Shown: piece by piece, positions 22,501 to 33,698 of the stretch
Numbering within the stretch: the first letter of the stretch is position 1
Layout: every line of letters starts with the position of its first letter
Source: Cliona cf. orientalis
Taxonomy: Eukaryota; Porifera; Demospongiae; Clionaida; Clionaidae
Assembly: GCA_963930775.1 (NCBI GenBank)
Contig: OZ005706.1
Span: 4,578,545 to 4,642,544 of the forward strand
Reading direction: 5' to 3'
DNA: 64,000 nt
Position numbers and translations under genes: made by a program
The notes under the pieces: generated by a model
The model's database searches: none
What the model was told of the DNA's origin: nothing
Seen by the model: only the letters and a program-made list of their open reading frames with translations

Positions 22501-22685
22501 TAAGCCTTTCTGGGTCCTGCTAAACGATGGCAACATAATGATAATTGAAGTTTGGTGCAAAAATCCATCGATTATTTACCTGTTTGTCTGCTTGGTGGCT
22601 TCAATCCACTCTGTTTGGATGCCTTTCTGGATTTCAGTCTATTCTCCTGTTGGGTTCTCGAAGATGGCACTACGACTGTCGACAT
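19565..22685 (-). CDS. Securin-like protein with destruction box
   Basis: Exons, minus strand: 22580-22685 (ATG at 22685, 35 codons), a second ending at 22375 and open down to about 22189, then 20817-20931, 20549-20701 and 19565-19653 (stop). Phases fit at every junction except the 3' end of exon 2, where the best phase-0 donor is CAG|GTTACA and an unseen exon remains possible. Exon 2 holds RRVLSDLSN (about residues 53-61), a full RxxLxxxxN destruction box. Exon 3 holds SIEDFPDIEVAP, like the (D/E)xxPxIExxxP separase-inhibitor motif of securins. Exon 4 has HTAYLPPSL, faintly like the vertebrate IAHLPLSG region. The protein is Ser/Pro/Lys-rich and probably disordered, as securins are. Securin holds separase inactive until APC/C destroys it. 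Overall sequence identity is weak, so the call is tentative. Divergent from SNRPG. Confidence 0.45.
20192..20382. mobile_element. TACCGTATAGC MITE (family R2), copy 1
   Basis: Inverted ends TACCGTATAGCCGGAAAATT and CGCTATACGGTTA; internal GGCGGTTT and AACCGCCAAAT blocks. The copy at 23523-23727 is in the opposite orientation. Lies in a securin-like gene intron. Confidence 0.8.
22001..22192. mobile_element. TACCGTAGGTCGG MITE (family R1), copy 1
   Basis: Ends TACCGTAGGTCGGATTTTAA and AATTAAAACCCGTCCTACGG-TA. Copies at 23139-23332 and 58680-58889. Its right end overlaps the 3' edge of securin-like exon 2. Confidence 0.85.
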
Positions 22686-22814
22686 TATGATAGTCCACTT
22701 TTTGAAATTTGGCTGGATTGCTATGACAACCACTGCACATGCGCAGTACGACTACAACGTGCGCGCCCTTCAACTTTCTAAATAACGAGCACCGTGTGTA
22801 GTGAAACGTTCAAG
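22686..22814. promoter_or_regulatory. 129-bp head-to-head spacer, securin-like gene and SNRPG
   Basis: The start codons at 22685 (minus) and 22815 (plus) are 129 bp apart. The spacer contains CACTGCACATGCGCAGTACG (an NRF1-like TGCGCA core) near 22735. A shared two-way promoter is the simplest reading. Confidence 0.55.
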
Positions 22815-25800
22815 ATGAGTGGCAAAGCGCATCCTCCCGAACTCAAGAAGTAAGTGTCTTTCTGTGAGTTTTAAAGGGTATTCTTAATCCATACCAATGG
22901 AAGGTAAGGCTGGGATGAAGCTATTGAATGGTCTTCCAACACGCGAGCATCCACTGTCACATGGCCCAGTCATCAATCTTTTCATGTTTCAGCTGGCAAT
23001 TTATGCAATTTGAGACTGACAAATTATAAATAAATACTCTGCCAGACTGATTTAGTTTATATGTGTTTCATGGATCTAGTATAGGGTCACATGGCAGCCC
23101 CTCCCACGACAGGTTTGAGAGAGGGTCTTCTTGCAAGTTACCATAGGTCGGATTTTAATTGCGAATTGCGAGTTTTTCTACGTTTCGCAATTAATAGATT
23201 TGCAAACATAAACATGCATGTATACTATAGTACAGTACGGGGTCGTCCATCGCAATTATTGGATTCGCAATTTGGCCTGACTTGACTAAAACGCAATTAT
23301 TAAAATACACAATTAAAACCCGTCCTACGGTATACCGTACACATTCTAATTAACGCACCATGAAAAATAATTACGAGTGCTGGGTGGCGCGCCATTAGAG
23401 CGTGAAAATTACCCTTCACGACCAGGTGGCACACAGAATTTGTACGCAAAAGTATAGGGATGCGTGGGTGGGTGCATTTGAATAGAGCATGAAAATTGCA
23501 CTTCAGGCCGAGGTGGTGCATCTACCGTATAGCTGGAAATATTGGCGGTTGAGCCCAAAATCGCTATTGCAAGACTATTGGCAGATTTAAATTTGGCGGT
23601 TCGGTACGGGATCGCCATACGTATATATGCGAGTAGGAAATTTTGGCGGATTTTAATTTGGCGGTTGTAATATAGACCGCCAAACCGCCAAATTTAATTC
23701 CCCGCCAAATTTTCCGGCTATACGGTATTAGAGAGACGCGTTAATTAGATCGGATACAGTACCCTCTAATCCCAAAAGATTTAGTGTTTGAACATGCGTA
23801 TAGCAAGTTTTATGGTGGGTCAGAGGAGTAGGCTTGACCTTTGGCTAATAGTTTACTAATTAAATCGCTAGTACAGGCTTTCTTGAAGGTTTTTAGTATA
23901 TGGAATGTTAATCAAAGCGGTTGATTAACATTCCAGAGACCTAAAAATTGCTCTAACTAAGAGGGACTCCCCTACTAAATCAATAGTGCTGAGTTAAAAA
24001 ATCACAACGATATCCTCTAAAAATCTTCACGAAAGCCTATACTAGCGATTTAATTAGTGACCTATTAGCCAAAGGTCAAGCCTGTCCTACCTTCTCTGAT
24101 GGTGGGTACTAGGCATCAGCAATAGGGGATCAATAACTATAGTACCTGTAGAAAGGGTAGAATTGATTGCGCAATAATTGTAGTGTGCGCGTGTCGATGT
24201 CTAGTGCCATAGAGAATAGAGGAGGAAATGTATGTATGAGAAGAGGGACCATTTTGGGATATGGTATACTCTGGTTAATAAGTGTATGCGCTTATGACGG
24301 TAAACAGAAAGGTAGTATGCGCTTATAAGACACATAACCACACCCACAAACATTTGGGCATGTGATACAAGGCGCACTAGCTAGCTAGCACGTTAGCGTT
24401 TACAGCTGCTGCTGAGCTGAAGTGTGAATCAAGGTGATGAATGCTAGTGGTTTATCTAAAGACTATGTTCTTGTTTGACAGCGTTATTTATGACAATCAT
24501 TTTCAGCCAGTTGTTGAGGTCAAGGTCAGGGTTCATAGAATGCCACGCCTATTAAGCGCATTTACTTAATTACCGTAGATTGGGATATTTTCGCCAGTAA
24601 AATAATATTTCGTTGTTAAATTTTTGCATAGTCCAATTTTCGTCATATACTCGAACATTGTATTAACTAATGCGCACGAAATATTTCACGTGTATTTAGT
24701 TTTTGTCAGGAAATATTGTCGACAAAAAAATTTTCAATGGCAAAAATTTCCCGATCTACAGTACATGCCCAGTAGCAATTTACTTTTCTGCGGTTATTAG
24801 GTAATGATGACGTAATCTATGAGGTAATTGCTAGAAAGTTTAGGGCCTCCGTGGAGCCTTTCTGAGACTTGAAAATCGGTATATGTGACCGGATTTGGGA
24901 AAACCCTCCATATGGGATCCGTGCGCGATTCACACAATGTGCGTTTTTAGTAGCTCAGGTCGAAATTTGTCAAAGTCCAGATTTTGTCATATACATGTCG
25001 AATAACCCTTCTTCTAACTGTTGCCTTCTTCTATGGAGGCTAGTCGTGCTATATGAAGGCGAAATAAGCATTCATTTTGACCCACCTAGTCGGCACAGCC
25101 GCCGTACATGGAGCCCATTGCTATGGGCGCTAATTAGAATTCTCTACCTAGATACAGCTAGATTCATCGAACTACTGTACATTCGCTCACCTTTTTAGCT
25201 TCTTGGGCATCTAAGAACAATCGGCCTTGCCTTGACCAACCTGATGTTCAGAAGCTATATGGAGATGTCGAGTTCATCTCCTGTGATTGTCAGTGTCGAG
25301 GTCGAGAGTCGGTCTTAGACTCCATCTCTGCGATTGAGGTGTCAATATTGATGTGGCTTGGACTGTATACGCAGTATATTGACGACCTTTTACCATATGA
25401 ACCATTATGCCGCTACTGGACATGTGGTCGTTTATCATAAACAATAGCTAATGGCAAGAAGAGAGCATGCACTTATATAATGTATGCTTAATGACCAGAG
25501 TTTACAATATGATGGTATTTAACCTAATTAAATTAATTTTTATGATGTATGTCCGACTTGCTTGCTTTCTACAAATGTAGCCATCAGTATAATAATATTT
25601 GTATCAGTCATGCCTACTGACTGTACTTACGACAAGTTTGAGCAGTCTTGTCATAATAAATCTACATCATGTGTATGTACTTATTCCAACTCAAATTCAG
25701 CTGCTCTGAACCTTAATCATTATGCTTATGGCAGGGAGGGAGTGTGCTCTGCCAAGGGCTTTAGCAATAGCAGCTCTAGTTTCTAGTGTCTAAACTTCAA

Positions 25801-28800
25801 ACTCAATGGCTAAATAAAGGAATGGAATACTGGTTGCGGGGGAGGGAGGTTGTAGTGGTGTGCAGTATAGTCTAGTATGTGATGATTGTGTGCTGCAGGT
25901 TACATGATCACATGATCATAGAGTTGGTAGACTCTAGAAGTAGCCCGGATCACCCATGTACACTATATACAATATGGTATGGCTCAGCCAGGTTAGATTC
26001 AAAACTACATGGCCATGGCTAACAAGCCTAAGAATTTCTCCAACACTTATTGTAGAAGTCACGATGCAATGATCAAGTTCTCCACAGGTTCAAATTTGAC
26101 TTGTGTTACCCCTTGATACATGTAAGTCTACCCCATTGAATACGGAGTAGGTGGATGCAGTCTGTGCACCATTAAATTTGTCTCAATATGCACATACATG
26201 TACAATGCGCTCAGTAGGGCTTTATCTGCATGTACATAGACCCCAGCAGGGTGTGCCCCCCCCCCTCCAAATTTACAATTGAAATTCATGAAGCTAGCGT
26301 TGCTTTTTGGGAACGCTAATATCAATTATTTATATCGATCTTGCTGCACTATCCACCTCTCACACCCACCTCCTTGGGCAGCCCATTAGTCTGGCAATAC
26401 CCCCTCCCCAAATACTTATGGACCAAATAAAACTCTGCTCAGAGTGCCTTGCTAATATCAAAGATATGTGTAATAATATTATTATTATAGCTTTATCAAT
26501 CTTTCGCTCAGCATTCCTTGTTCATTTCCAGTTTTGTTGTTAGTCTCAATTTTTTAATGGTAAGTGTGCAGATGTGGTCTGGTAGCCAGTAAGTATCTCA
26601 GGGGAATTGAGCACAGAGAATAGATAGAGATTGGTGGATGCTCTGACTATTGTGGGTACAATCAACAGTAGCAAAGGCTGTAGACCCTGCCTTTGCAAAT
26701 TCAAGTCAACCTTTGCTTACTAACTGCTGTCACAGATAGCAAACCAAACTTCCTTTGCCACAAAACTCAGAAGCTCGGCACAATCTTAACTGCTAGCTGT
26801 ATGACCATCAGACTTCCATGCACTGTATATTCATGTGCCATGTATCCCTTCCTTAAGACATGGCAGTGACATATCATCCTAATTGTCTATTATAGAATAA
26901 ATAGGATTGATCCCAGAGTAAACAGTACATACCGTACTTAATCTAATACAATGCATGATCCAATTAACACAAGAAATTAGCATTTTACAAATTCTCATAA
27001 CGTTTATATATGGAGCGATTGACGACCTTTACCAGAAAAACGCGCGTTTTTCAAAATGGAAATTATTTTTTTCCATGCGTTATATTAGATTAACTAGGGT
27101 ATGCTTTCCTAAGCCAAAAGGCTAGAAACAAGCATAAAGATAATGGTGGAGGTAGGAATAGCTATTTAAAAAGGTATACAAATAAGCGTGGTAGTGATAG
27201 TTATTGACCAACTCCCGAGGTTTGCTTTGCCTGAGGAGTATACTGCATCAAAGCGAGTGGTTGATTGATAGCTATTTTCTAGCCCATTGTACCATGGATA
27301 CAACAGACATGCTTTTGGGCCCATAACATATTTATACCTTATTTGTATTATTTCTATATTGCCTCCCTATAAATCTTCATGCTATAGAGGAGTGGCTTAT
27401 TATTGATGATGTCTTTTTTATTATTGTATTGTTCAGGTACATGGACAAGAGACTGCAGTGTAAGTGCACCTTACTCATGGCTGTTATAATTGATTCATTT
27501 AGACTTGCTAGCATAGCAGGCTGGTAAAGGGAATGGTCAATTCTTTTCTGATTCAGAAGGCCCACAATACTTATGACTAACTTACATTTGTATTACACTA
27601 GTGTCCATAAGCAGTTTTTAAGTACCACTTCTAGCTAGAAGTGCTGTGTTTGCTCTGTACTAAGTCTACAGATGTACGTATTTACATGAGGTTATTGTGG
27701 GATTGTCCTTGTCACTTTAGTGAAGCTGAATGGTGGTCGAGTTGTGACTGGGGTCCTGCGTGGATTTGATCCCTACATGAACATTGTGTTAGATGATGCC
27801 ATGGAAGAGAGAACAAGCTCTGAGAAATACAATATAGGAATGGTGGTGAGTATAAGTCTATGTGGAATTGTAGTACATAGTCGGTGGATTTGTTGGATAC
27901 AACATCCTCTTGTTGTTTGTCTAATCATCGATTGTTACATTGTGATTCTAATACGTTTGTTGCACCTGGTACTATGTATGTAATGTACACGTGTACTCGA
28001 GCATTTCTCGGGGAGCATATCAAAATATAGAAAACTTTTTTATGTAGTTATGTACATGTATTATATGTACTTGAACAATACGCATAGGAAAATGGACAGC
28101 TCTAAAGCTAAACATGGTATTATACATGTAGCTTTGCTAGCGAGTAGCAGTTAAGGTTTAGTTGGACAGCTGCCTGGTGTATGATGACATCCTACACTAG
28201 CTGGTAGTCTACGCTGCTGTTCTGTTATTGTCATCCTACAAGGAATTCATTGTAATCCTAGGGCATCGCTGTAGTGTAGGTCAGCTGGCTTTCCCACACT
28301 CCATTCATTTGTGGAGTGTTGGTTATGTGTGGGTTATTTAGAGGGGAAGTGTAGCATTCTGTACCTGCTTCATACCCGAGAGTGCATCTTCTTTTGTTCA
28401 TTCTGAAAGTGTTAAATTTTCTGATAGATGGTTTGCTTTAGATAACATTATACATATGTGCCATTTCTTTTGGATGACTCGAGCTCTGTGTATGTGTTGG
28501 CACATGTTACCACAGGCAGAGAGGAGTGCAAGATTTTTTAATCGGGCTAAACATGCTATAAAAATATACTTCAGAAGCTGTATTTACATGTATATTAATT
28601 ATAGTTAAGCATGTTATTATCTGTGTAGATGTTAGATAATAATGTTGAAGGGTTTTGGGAGTCACTGATAATTACTCCTTACAAAAGTGCCATTGGCGTC
28701 ACCGTAACCCAAAATCTTTTGAGTCTAGCAGACATACACACTGGCTTCAAGCTATTATTTCCATTCACAGATACTTTTTCGTAAGATCCTCTGTAGTTTT

Positions 28801-31800
28801 TATGAAGCGTAGAAGCATATATAAATGGATAGCTATCGGGCCCGTCTGAGTTTAGCTTCAACCTACATGTAACATGCTGTATGTGTATCATGTAGGGTTT
28901 GCCCACTTGTACAGTTTATGTACTGCATCCTTGAACAGGTGTCTTCCAACTGTTTGTGTGTATTTGATGCTCATGGCTTCTCTAGAGTAACGTAACATAT
29001 ACCATGTGTAGTATGTGTATGCCGTGTTGTGTTATTGCCCCCCCCCCCCCATGGCAATATGGGGTTGCCCCTTTTGAATTTGCTGCTATGTGTTTGGCCC
29101 CTGCCTAACTACAATTTGTACATCCCATTAAAATTAATATCCATATTTATTTGGTATGTACCCTTAAGTGTCAATTTTATTGAAAGGGGGGACACAAGGC
29201 GAAACAAATTGAATTCATAATTTATCGTAACTGCCCACAAAGATTTCAGATTTCTTAAATAACTTCAGAATTCTGATATTTATAGTACAGTGCAACCTCG
29301 ATTATCCGAACCTCGATTATCCGAACTCTCGATTATCCGAACTCGAGATGCAAAGAAAATTCAGGATCAAAGTACAGATTGTGACCACGTGACTGGATTG
29401 CGCATGCGCAGTAAACCTACGTCGCGTCGTTGCCGCGCGAGAACCAGCTGCTGCACTGCTATCAAATATAGTTTTAACGCTCAGAGAAGTAAAAGAAACG
29501 CATGGTAAGCGTTCTATCAATCAAAGATGGGATTAAAATCGTCAAAAAGCTCGATAAATCTGTCAATGATACGTTTTTGCATGCATGATCGATCTAGTGG
29601 GTGTGGTCAACGTTATCCGAACTTTTTGCTTATCCGAACGGTTCCAAATTTCTCCTTGGCCAAAGGGGTTCGGATAATCGAGGTTGGACTGTAATGTAAT
29701 TATCTGACTGTACAACCTACTCAGCACGACAAAGTGGAACATTAATTATTGGTGTGCAACAACTTGAATTTATTTACTGGTATGCATGCCTAGCAGTAAT
29801 ACTTGGGAAATGTGCAGCATTGTGGGGCGAGCCTGAGCAAATGACAGATGTTTATGCTGCCCCAAAAAGGCTAGCTATAATTTATAGGCCGAACAGAATT
29901 CATACTTATGTTGTGTGCTAGTGATCTGTTTGATGTGATCTTCATTGCTATTCAAGCTGTGAATACTCTCTCATGTCGATGTGCACTCATCTAATTCTGC
30001 CAGTTGTGTAGCCAACATTATTTCAAGTCTCATGGTATGTCCCCTCTTCTGCCGACTTTGTCACTAAACTAAATGCTGACGCATGCTCATTTTGAGTAGC
30101 CTAGCCTCTCTCTCTTATGATAAGTCCATTACGCCTTCACTACAAGGATAGCTTCCTCTGTTCTTCATCTTCTTAGCCGTTTCTCGTGCTGCTGAGCTGA
30201 CTCTGATTGACAACAAGCTCTGATCTCGCTTTCGCCTCTGATACATACATTTAAAGACACGAGTGTAAATAATTTTGTATGTGGCTGAATTAGAACCATA
30301 TAATATTGTTATACGGAGTGACCGACATTGGGCGGGGTATAACTAAGGTAGGATCGACGTACCATATTTTATGTATCTCATTTGCACAGTTTATTCTCGT
30401 TGATGTGGGGCTCGCTCAGGCTCGCCCTAATTACAATTCAGTCACAAGCATGAACCATGTTCATGCTTGCCTCAGCCAGACTACTGATTTCAATGTCCGT
30501 TTTGAAGCAAAGCCTTTGATGGTTTAAGACATTCTTCAGCTTTGACATTGTACACAAAAGGCACTAGGCAACCCTCCAACAGCTGGCTAGCTACAGTGAT
30601 CATAGACATGACTAGTCTCATAGCGCCACCTCTTCATAAAGGGATAGAATGGCACGCCCGTGATAGCAGCCTCCCCAGGCTTTGCCCCTTTTCCTTGCAC
30701 CACCTCCTGAACGCTGCCCAATATGAGCAAGAGTACATACAATTCACGAGGGTATGAACTACAGTTGTGTCACAGACTGAAAGTGGGAGGGTAGTGTGGG
30801 ACGTGGGACAAGCCTGCTTGAACTGGGACAGTTGGACGATCTGAATTCTTGGGCTGTGCCCCGTCAAAGACTGTAATTGGAGGGCGGGGCCTGTTTGTTA
30901 ATACTCTCTTTCAACTGGGTTGAAATATGAATTTGTGTATCTCAACCAGTGTGCAATACAGACGAACCATTGTACTTTGAATGTATGCTCTGTACTGAAT
31001 GTGTGCACAAACATGACATTATGCATCCATTGTCCATTACCTACATACAGTAGCTACACATGTGCATCACTCATTTTGACACATCAGTGATTGTTTGCAA
31101 GTCTAGCTATGAATTTGACCTTCAAAATCAGCTAAATAATGCAACTTACTTGTGATTAGCATGGCGTTTAGCAAGTGAATTCCAAAGTATACAGGGTGAA
31201 ATTATAAGCTATATGTACCTCAGACCATGGGGTTCCCGCTTGTTTATTTCATAACGTTGGAGCCAGCAATATCCTGTAAGTTTTATTCCCTGATTATACT
31301 TGGAATCTGGTACTGTTGTGACCTGCTCCAAACAACTAGTGCCTGACTTCTTATCAATCATTTTATCGATGTATGGGATTCCGTCAGTGTATTTCCCAGA
31401 CCCTTTCAGAATAGTGCCCCTACCGTAAAATGAATAGATGTCAGTTGCAAACATGATGCTATTAGCAATAGAACGGATGGTATGAGGTCCTTCTTTAGCA
31501 CAAGACTTACACATGTAATTCCATCGTAATGCTTTCAGCGTAGTATCAATACATATACAGTAAGCTTTAGCATTATGGTACTTGTACAAGGAAGTTGATT
31601 CACTTGATGTCATACATGTATGCTTTTATTGGGAGTTAATATACAGTGTGTACATGTACACGTACGTTTATATTGTATATTATTATGGACCTGGTAAGTA
31701 CCATTCCATAGCTGTTATGATCAACTGTTTTGACATTTCAAGAAGCAGTGCTGCTTATTCTGGTTTCCTTGTGTCACTGTACCTAGCCACTGAAATGATA

Positions 31801-32898
31801 TGGAATGAGGCTAGTAAATTGTTGGGAAGTTATTCAAAGCTAGTAATGTACTGTATTTCCCAGAAATCTCGCCGTGGTGACATTTTATTTCAATCCCCCC
31901 CATTTGATATGGTAACAATTTGAGGGCATAATATTATAGCCTCGACAGAGGTCAGCATGTGCATGCGTATAGATGCACACTCATGGAGAGCTTCTATAGT
32001 GTCAATAGTGAGCCTAGTTGTAAGCATGCAATACCATGCCGCGAGATTTTGTGGTTGGTGTTTATTGGGATGAGTTGGCTGAACATGCGGTGGGATTTCA
32101 AGAAGCGGCTAGATTATGAGGAGATACCATGACACGTGAGATGGTATTATCAAGGGCTTATTGAGCCGCCGTAGGCGGCGAGAGGGCATGTAACCCGCAT
32201 AGTGTAACGTAGACGGCAAAATCCTAATTGTTACTAAAAATAGCAAAACATTCGATGAACAAGCTAGCATAGGCAACGTTTGTACCTGGTTTTAGAGTGA
32301 TCTACTTCCACGCTAAGTCTTTGTTGGCGGCACCAAAGATTCAGAAGGCAACAACGATTGTCGAGAAAAGTGAAAACGAGGCTATACTCAAGTCGATCAG
32401 AGACGGTGGCGGTGACAAACCGCTCTGAGCTGACAAAATATCGTCACACACTGTATCTGACAAAGCTGGGATCACGAGACGTCAAAGGTCTTCATTCTAA
32501 GCTAGTCTATGATACAACAAACAAAACCATATGCTTTCCTGATTGCTCCATCGTTGGGTGGTAAAGTGAATAGGGAGCTTACACTGTTGAACACTCGGCT
32601 CACAATCGATTTTGACACTTGGCAGCATTGAGAACCACCTCAAAGGACCATGATTACCTCTCTTTTTGTCAAATCTTGAAAAGAATTGGCTGACAAATCG
32701 TCAAGCAAAATTTCATGGCTAGTTATTTTAGTAATAATATGTAGGATTTCACATTGCATACCCTCTCGCTGCTCAATAAGCCCTTGGTATTATTAAGATT
32801 ATACATGTTGAAGTATTATTATGTAGAATAACATTATTTTACAGGTGATTCGGGGAAACAGTATTGTTTTGATTGAAGCACTGGAAAGAATTATCTAA
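22815..32898 (+). CDS. SNRPG: Small nuclear ribonucleoprotein G (Sm-G)
   Basis: Four exons: 22815-22849, 27437-27459 (23 nt), 27721-27845 and 32845-32898. They total 237 nt, 78 aa; human SNRPG has 76. Phases match throughout. The protein reads [12 protein letters not shown], then YMDKRLQLKLNGGR, the Sm1 motif with [15 protein letters not shown], and the Sm2 block [18 protein letters not shown]. It forms part of the seven-member Sm ring on U1, U2, U4 and U5 snRNAs in the spliceosome. The second exon is a micro-exon that a gene finder could miss. Introns 1 and 3 are about 4.6 and 5.0 kb, filled with MITEs. Confidence 0.96.
23139..23332. mobile_element. Family R1 MITE, copy 2
   Basis: Opens TACCATAGGTCGGATTTTAA and closes CCCGTCCTACGGTA. 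Very similar over its length to 22001-22192, 0.95 kb away in the same orientation. Confidence 0.85.
23523..23727. mobile_element. Family R2 MITE, copy 2
   Basis: Opens TACCGTATAGCTGGAAATAT and closes TTTCCGGCTATACGGTA. It is the reverse complement of the 20192-20382 copy, with a short extra stretch near one end. Confidence 0.85.
23827..24087. repeat. Foldback element with about 70-bp arms
   Basis: TAGGCTTGACCTTTGGCTAA at the left pairs with TTAGCCAAAGGTCAAGCCTG at the right. A second nested hairpin, GGAATGTTAATCAA with TTGATTAACATTCC, lies near 23908-23942. Confidence 0.75.
24571..24763. mobile_element. TACCGTAGAT MITE (family R3), copy 1
   Basis: Starts TACCGTAGATTGGGATATTT and ends AAATTTCCCGATCTACAGTA. 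A diverged relative is at 55528-55691. Confidence 0.7.
24764..27436. other. SNRPG intron 1, remainder
   Basis: No gene recognised. From about 24880 there is a TATGTGACCGGATTTGGGAA start seen as a repeat end, a right-end-like CAG/CTG element near 26230-26440, and a solitary inverted-repeat end at 26991-27065. Short open frames here lack coding character. Confidence 0.4.
29286..29693. mobile_element. pogo/Tigger-like MITE
   Basis: Left end TACAGTGCAACCTCGATTAT, right end reverse complement ATAATCGAGGTTGGACTGTA. The CGATTATCCGAAC unit is tandemly repeated three times at the left. TA lies at each terminus. These ends are characteristic of pogo/Tigger elements. It carries no transposase. Confidence 0.8.
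31209..31613 (-). CDS. Unassigned 134-aa ORF antisense inside a SNRPG intron
   Basis: A 402-nt frame on the minus strand, open from an ATG at 31613 to a stop at 31209. It has ordinary coding-like composition, with blocks such as [35 protein letters not shown] and [12 protein letters not shown] recognise no family. No clear acceptor precedes it, so it could be a small intronless gene, a terminal exon or a decayed retrocopy. Confidence 0.3.
   Translation of the reverse strand: MTSSESTSLYKYHNAKAYCICIDTTLKALRWNYMCKSCAKEGPHTIRSIANSIMFATDIYSFYGRGTILKGSGKYTDGIPYIDKMIDKKSGTSCLEQVTTVPDSKYNQGIKLTGYCWLQRYEINKREPHGLRYI
32150..32787. mobile_element. AAGGGCTTATTGAGC element with TATTA duplication
   Basis: Left end TCAAGGGCTTATTGAGCCGC, right end GCTCAATAAGCCCTTGG, flanked by TATTA (32145-32149 and 32788-32792). 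No transposase. The same ends occur fused together at 45149-45193. Confidence 0.75.
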
Positions 32899-33698
32899 CT
32901 TTTACTGACTTGCATCAGACTCTGCTCTCTTTGGTACTATTGCTCCTGATTTTCAAGGTTTCCTTATTCCAAACATTGAGATTTGATTCATGTTTTTGTT
33001 GCATTATTTGTCATTCCCTAATATGATAGTATTGTCAACAGCATGAATTATTATAGACATCTTCATGCATACCTATGTACAGCATAGCATACTACTGAAA
33101 TTCTGACATCACAGTATTACAAATTCATGGTTTGAGATGTCATTAGTGAGACGTGAGGAAGCTATTGGCCTGAAATTTATGTGGAAGGATGTTGCATCAT
33201 GTACCACTTAAGCTGGAACATGAACAAACACTTAACCTCACCTGATTGAGTCATTATGTCCCGCTTATATAATATTATGTTTGATACCAGTTAATGATAT
33301 TGGGCTACATGTGACATACTTGAGTGAAAGAAACAGCCTGCAAGTTTGTTGGTTACTATAGTTATTTACATGCATGATGCACACGAACGGTAACTGAAAC
33401 CTCTTCTGTGTGTACGAACCATGAACTGGGAAATAGAAAAATAAACTATAGTGTATGTACTTTTATATACCTACATTGTGCACTAGGTGTAACTGGGTTT
33501 AGGAGCTGAGCTGATAGTGGGGTCTAAGACCTGTGATATACGCAGATCACTAGCTGTTGGCCTGTTACGCTATAGGCCTAGTGCACCGAGTCCAAGACAA
33601 CCGGAAGAACATTAATACTCGTAGCATAGTGTGCAAGTCATTGACTTTATTTTGCTGGCCAGGCTAGTCAATTACGTGTCGTTTTCTAGTTCAAAGAG

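Noticed and set aside
24869..25198. 109-aa plus-strand ORF in SNRPG intron 1
   Set aside because: It overlaps a repeat-like start (TATGTGACCGGATTTGGG) and has no recognisable domain or splice context.
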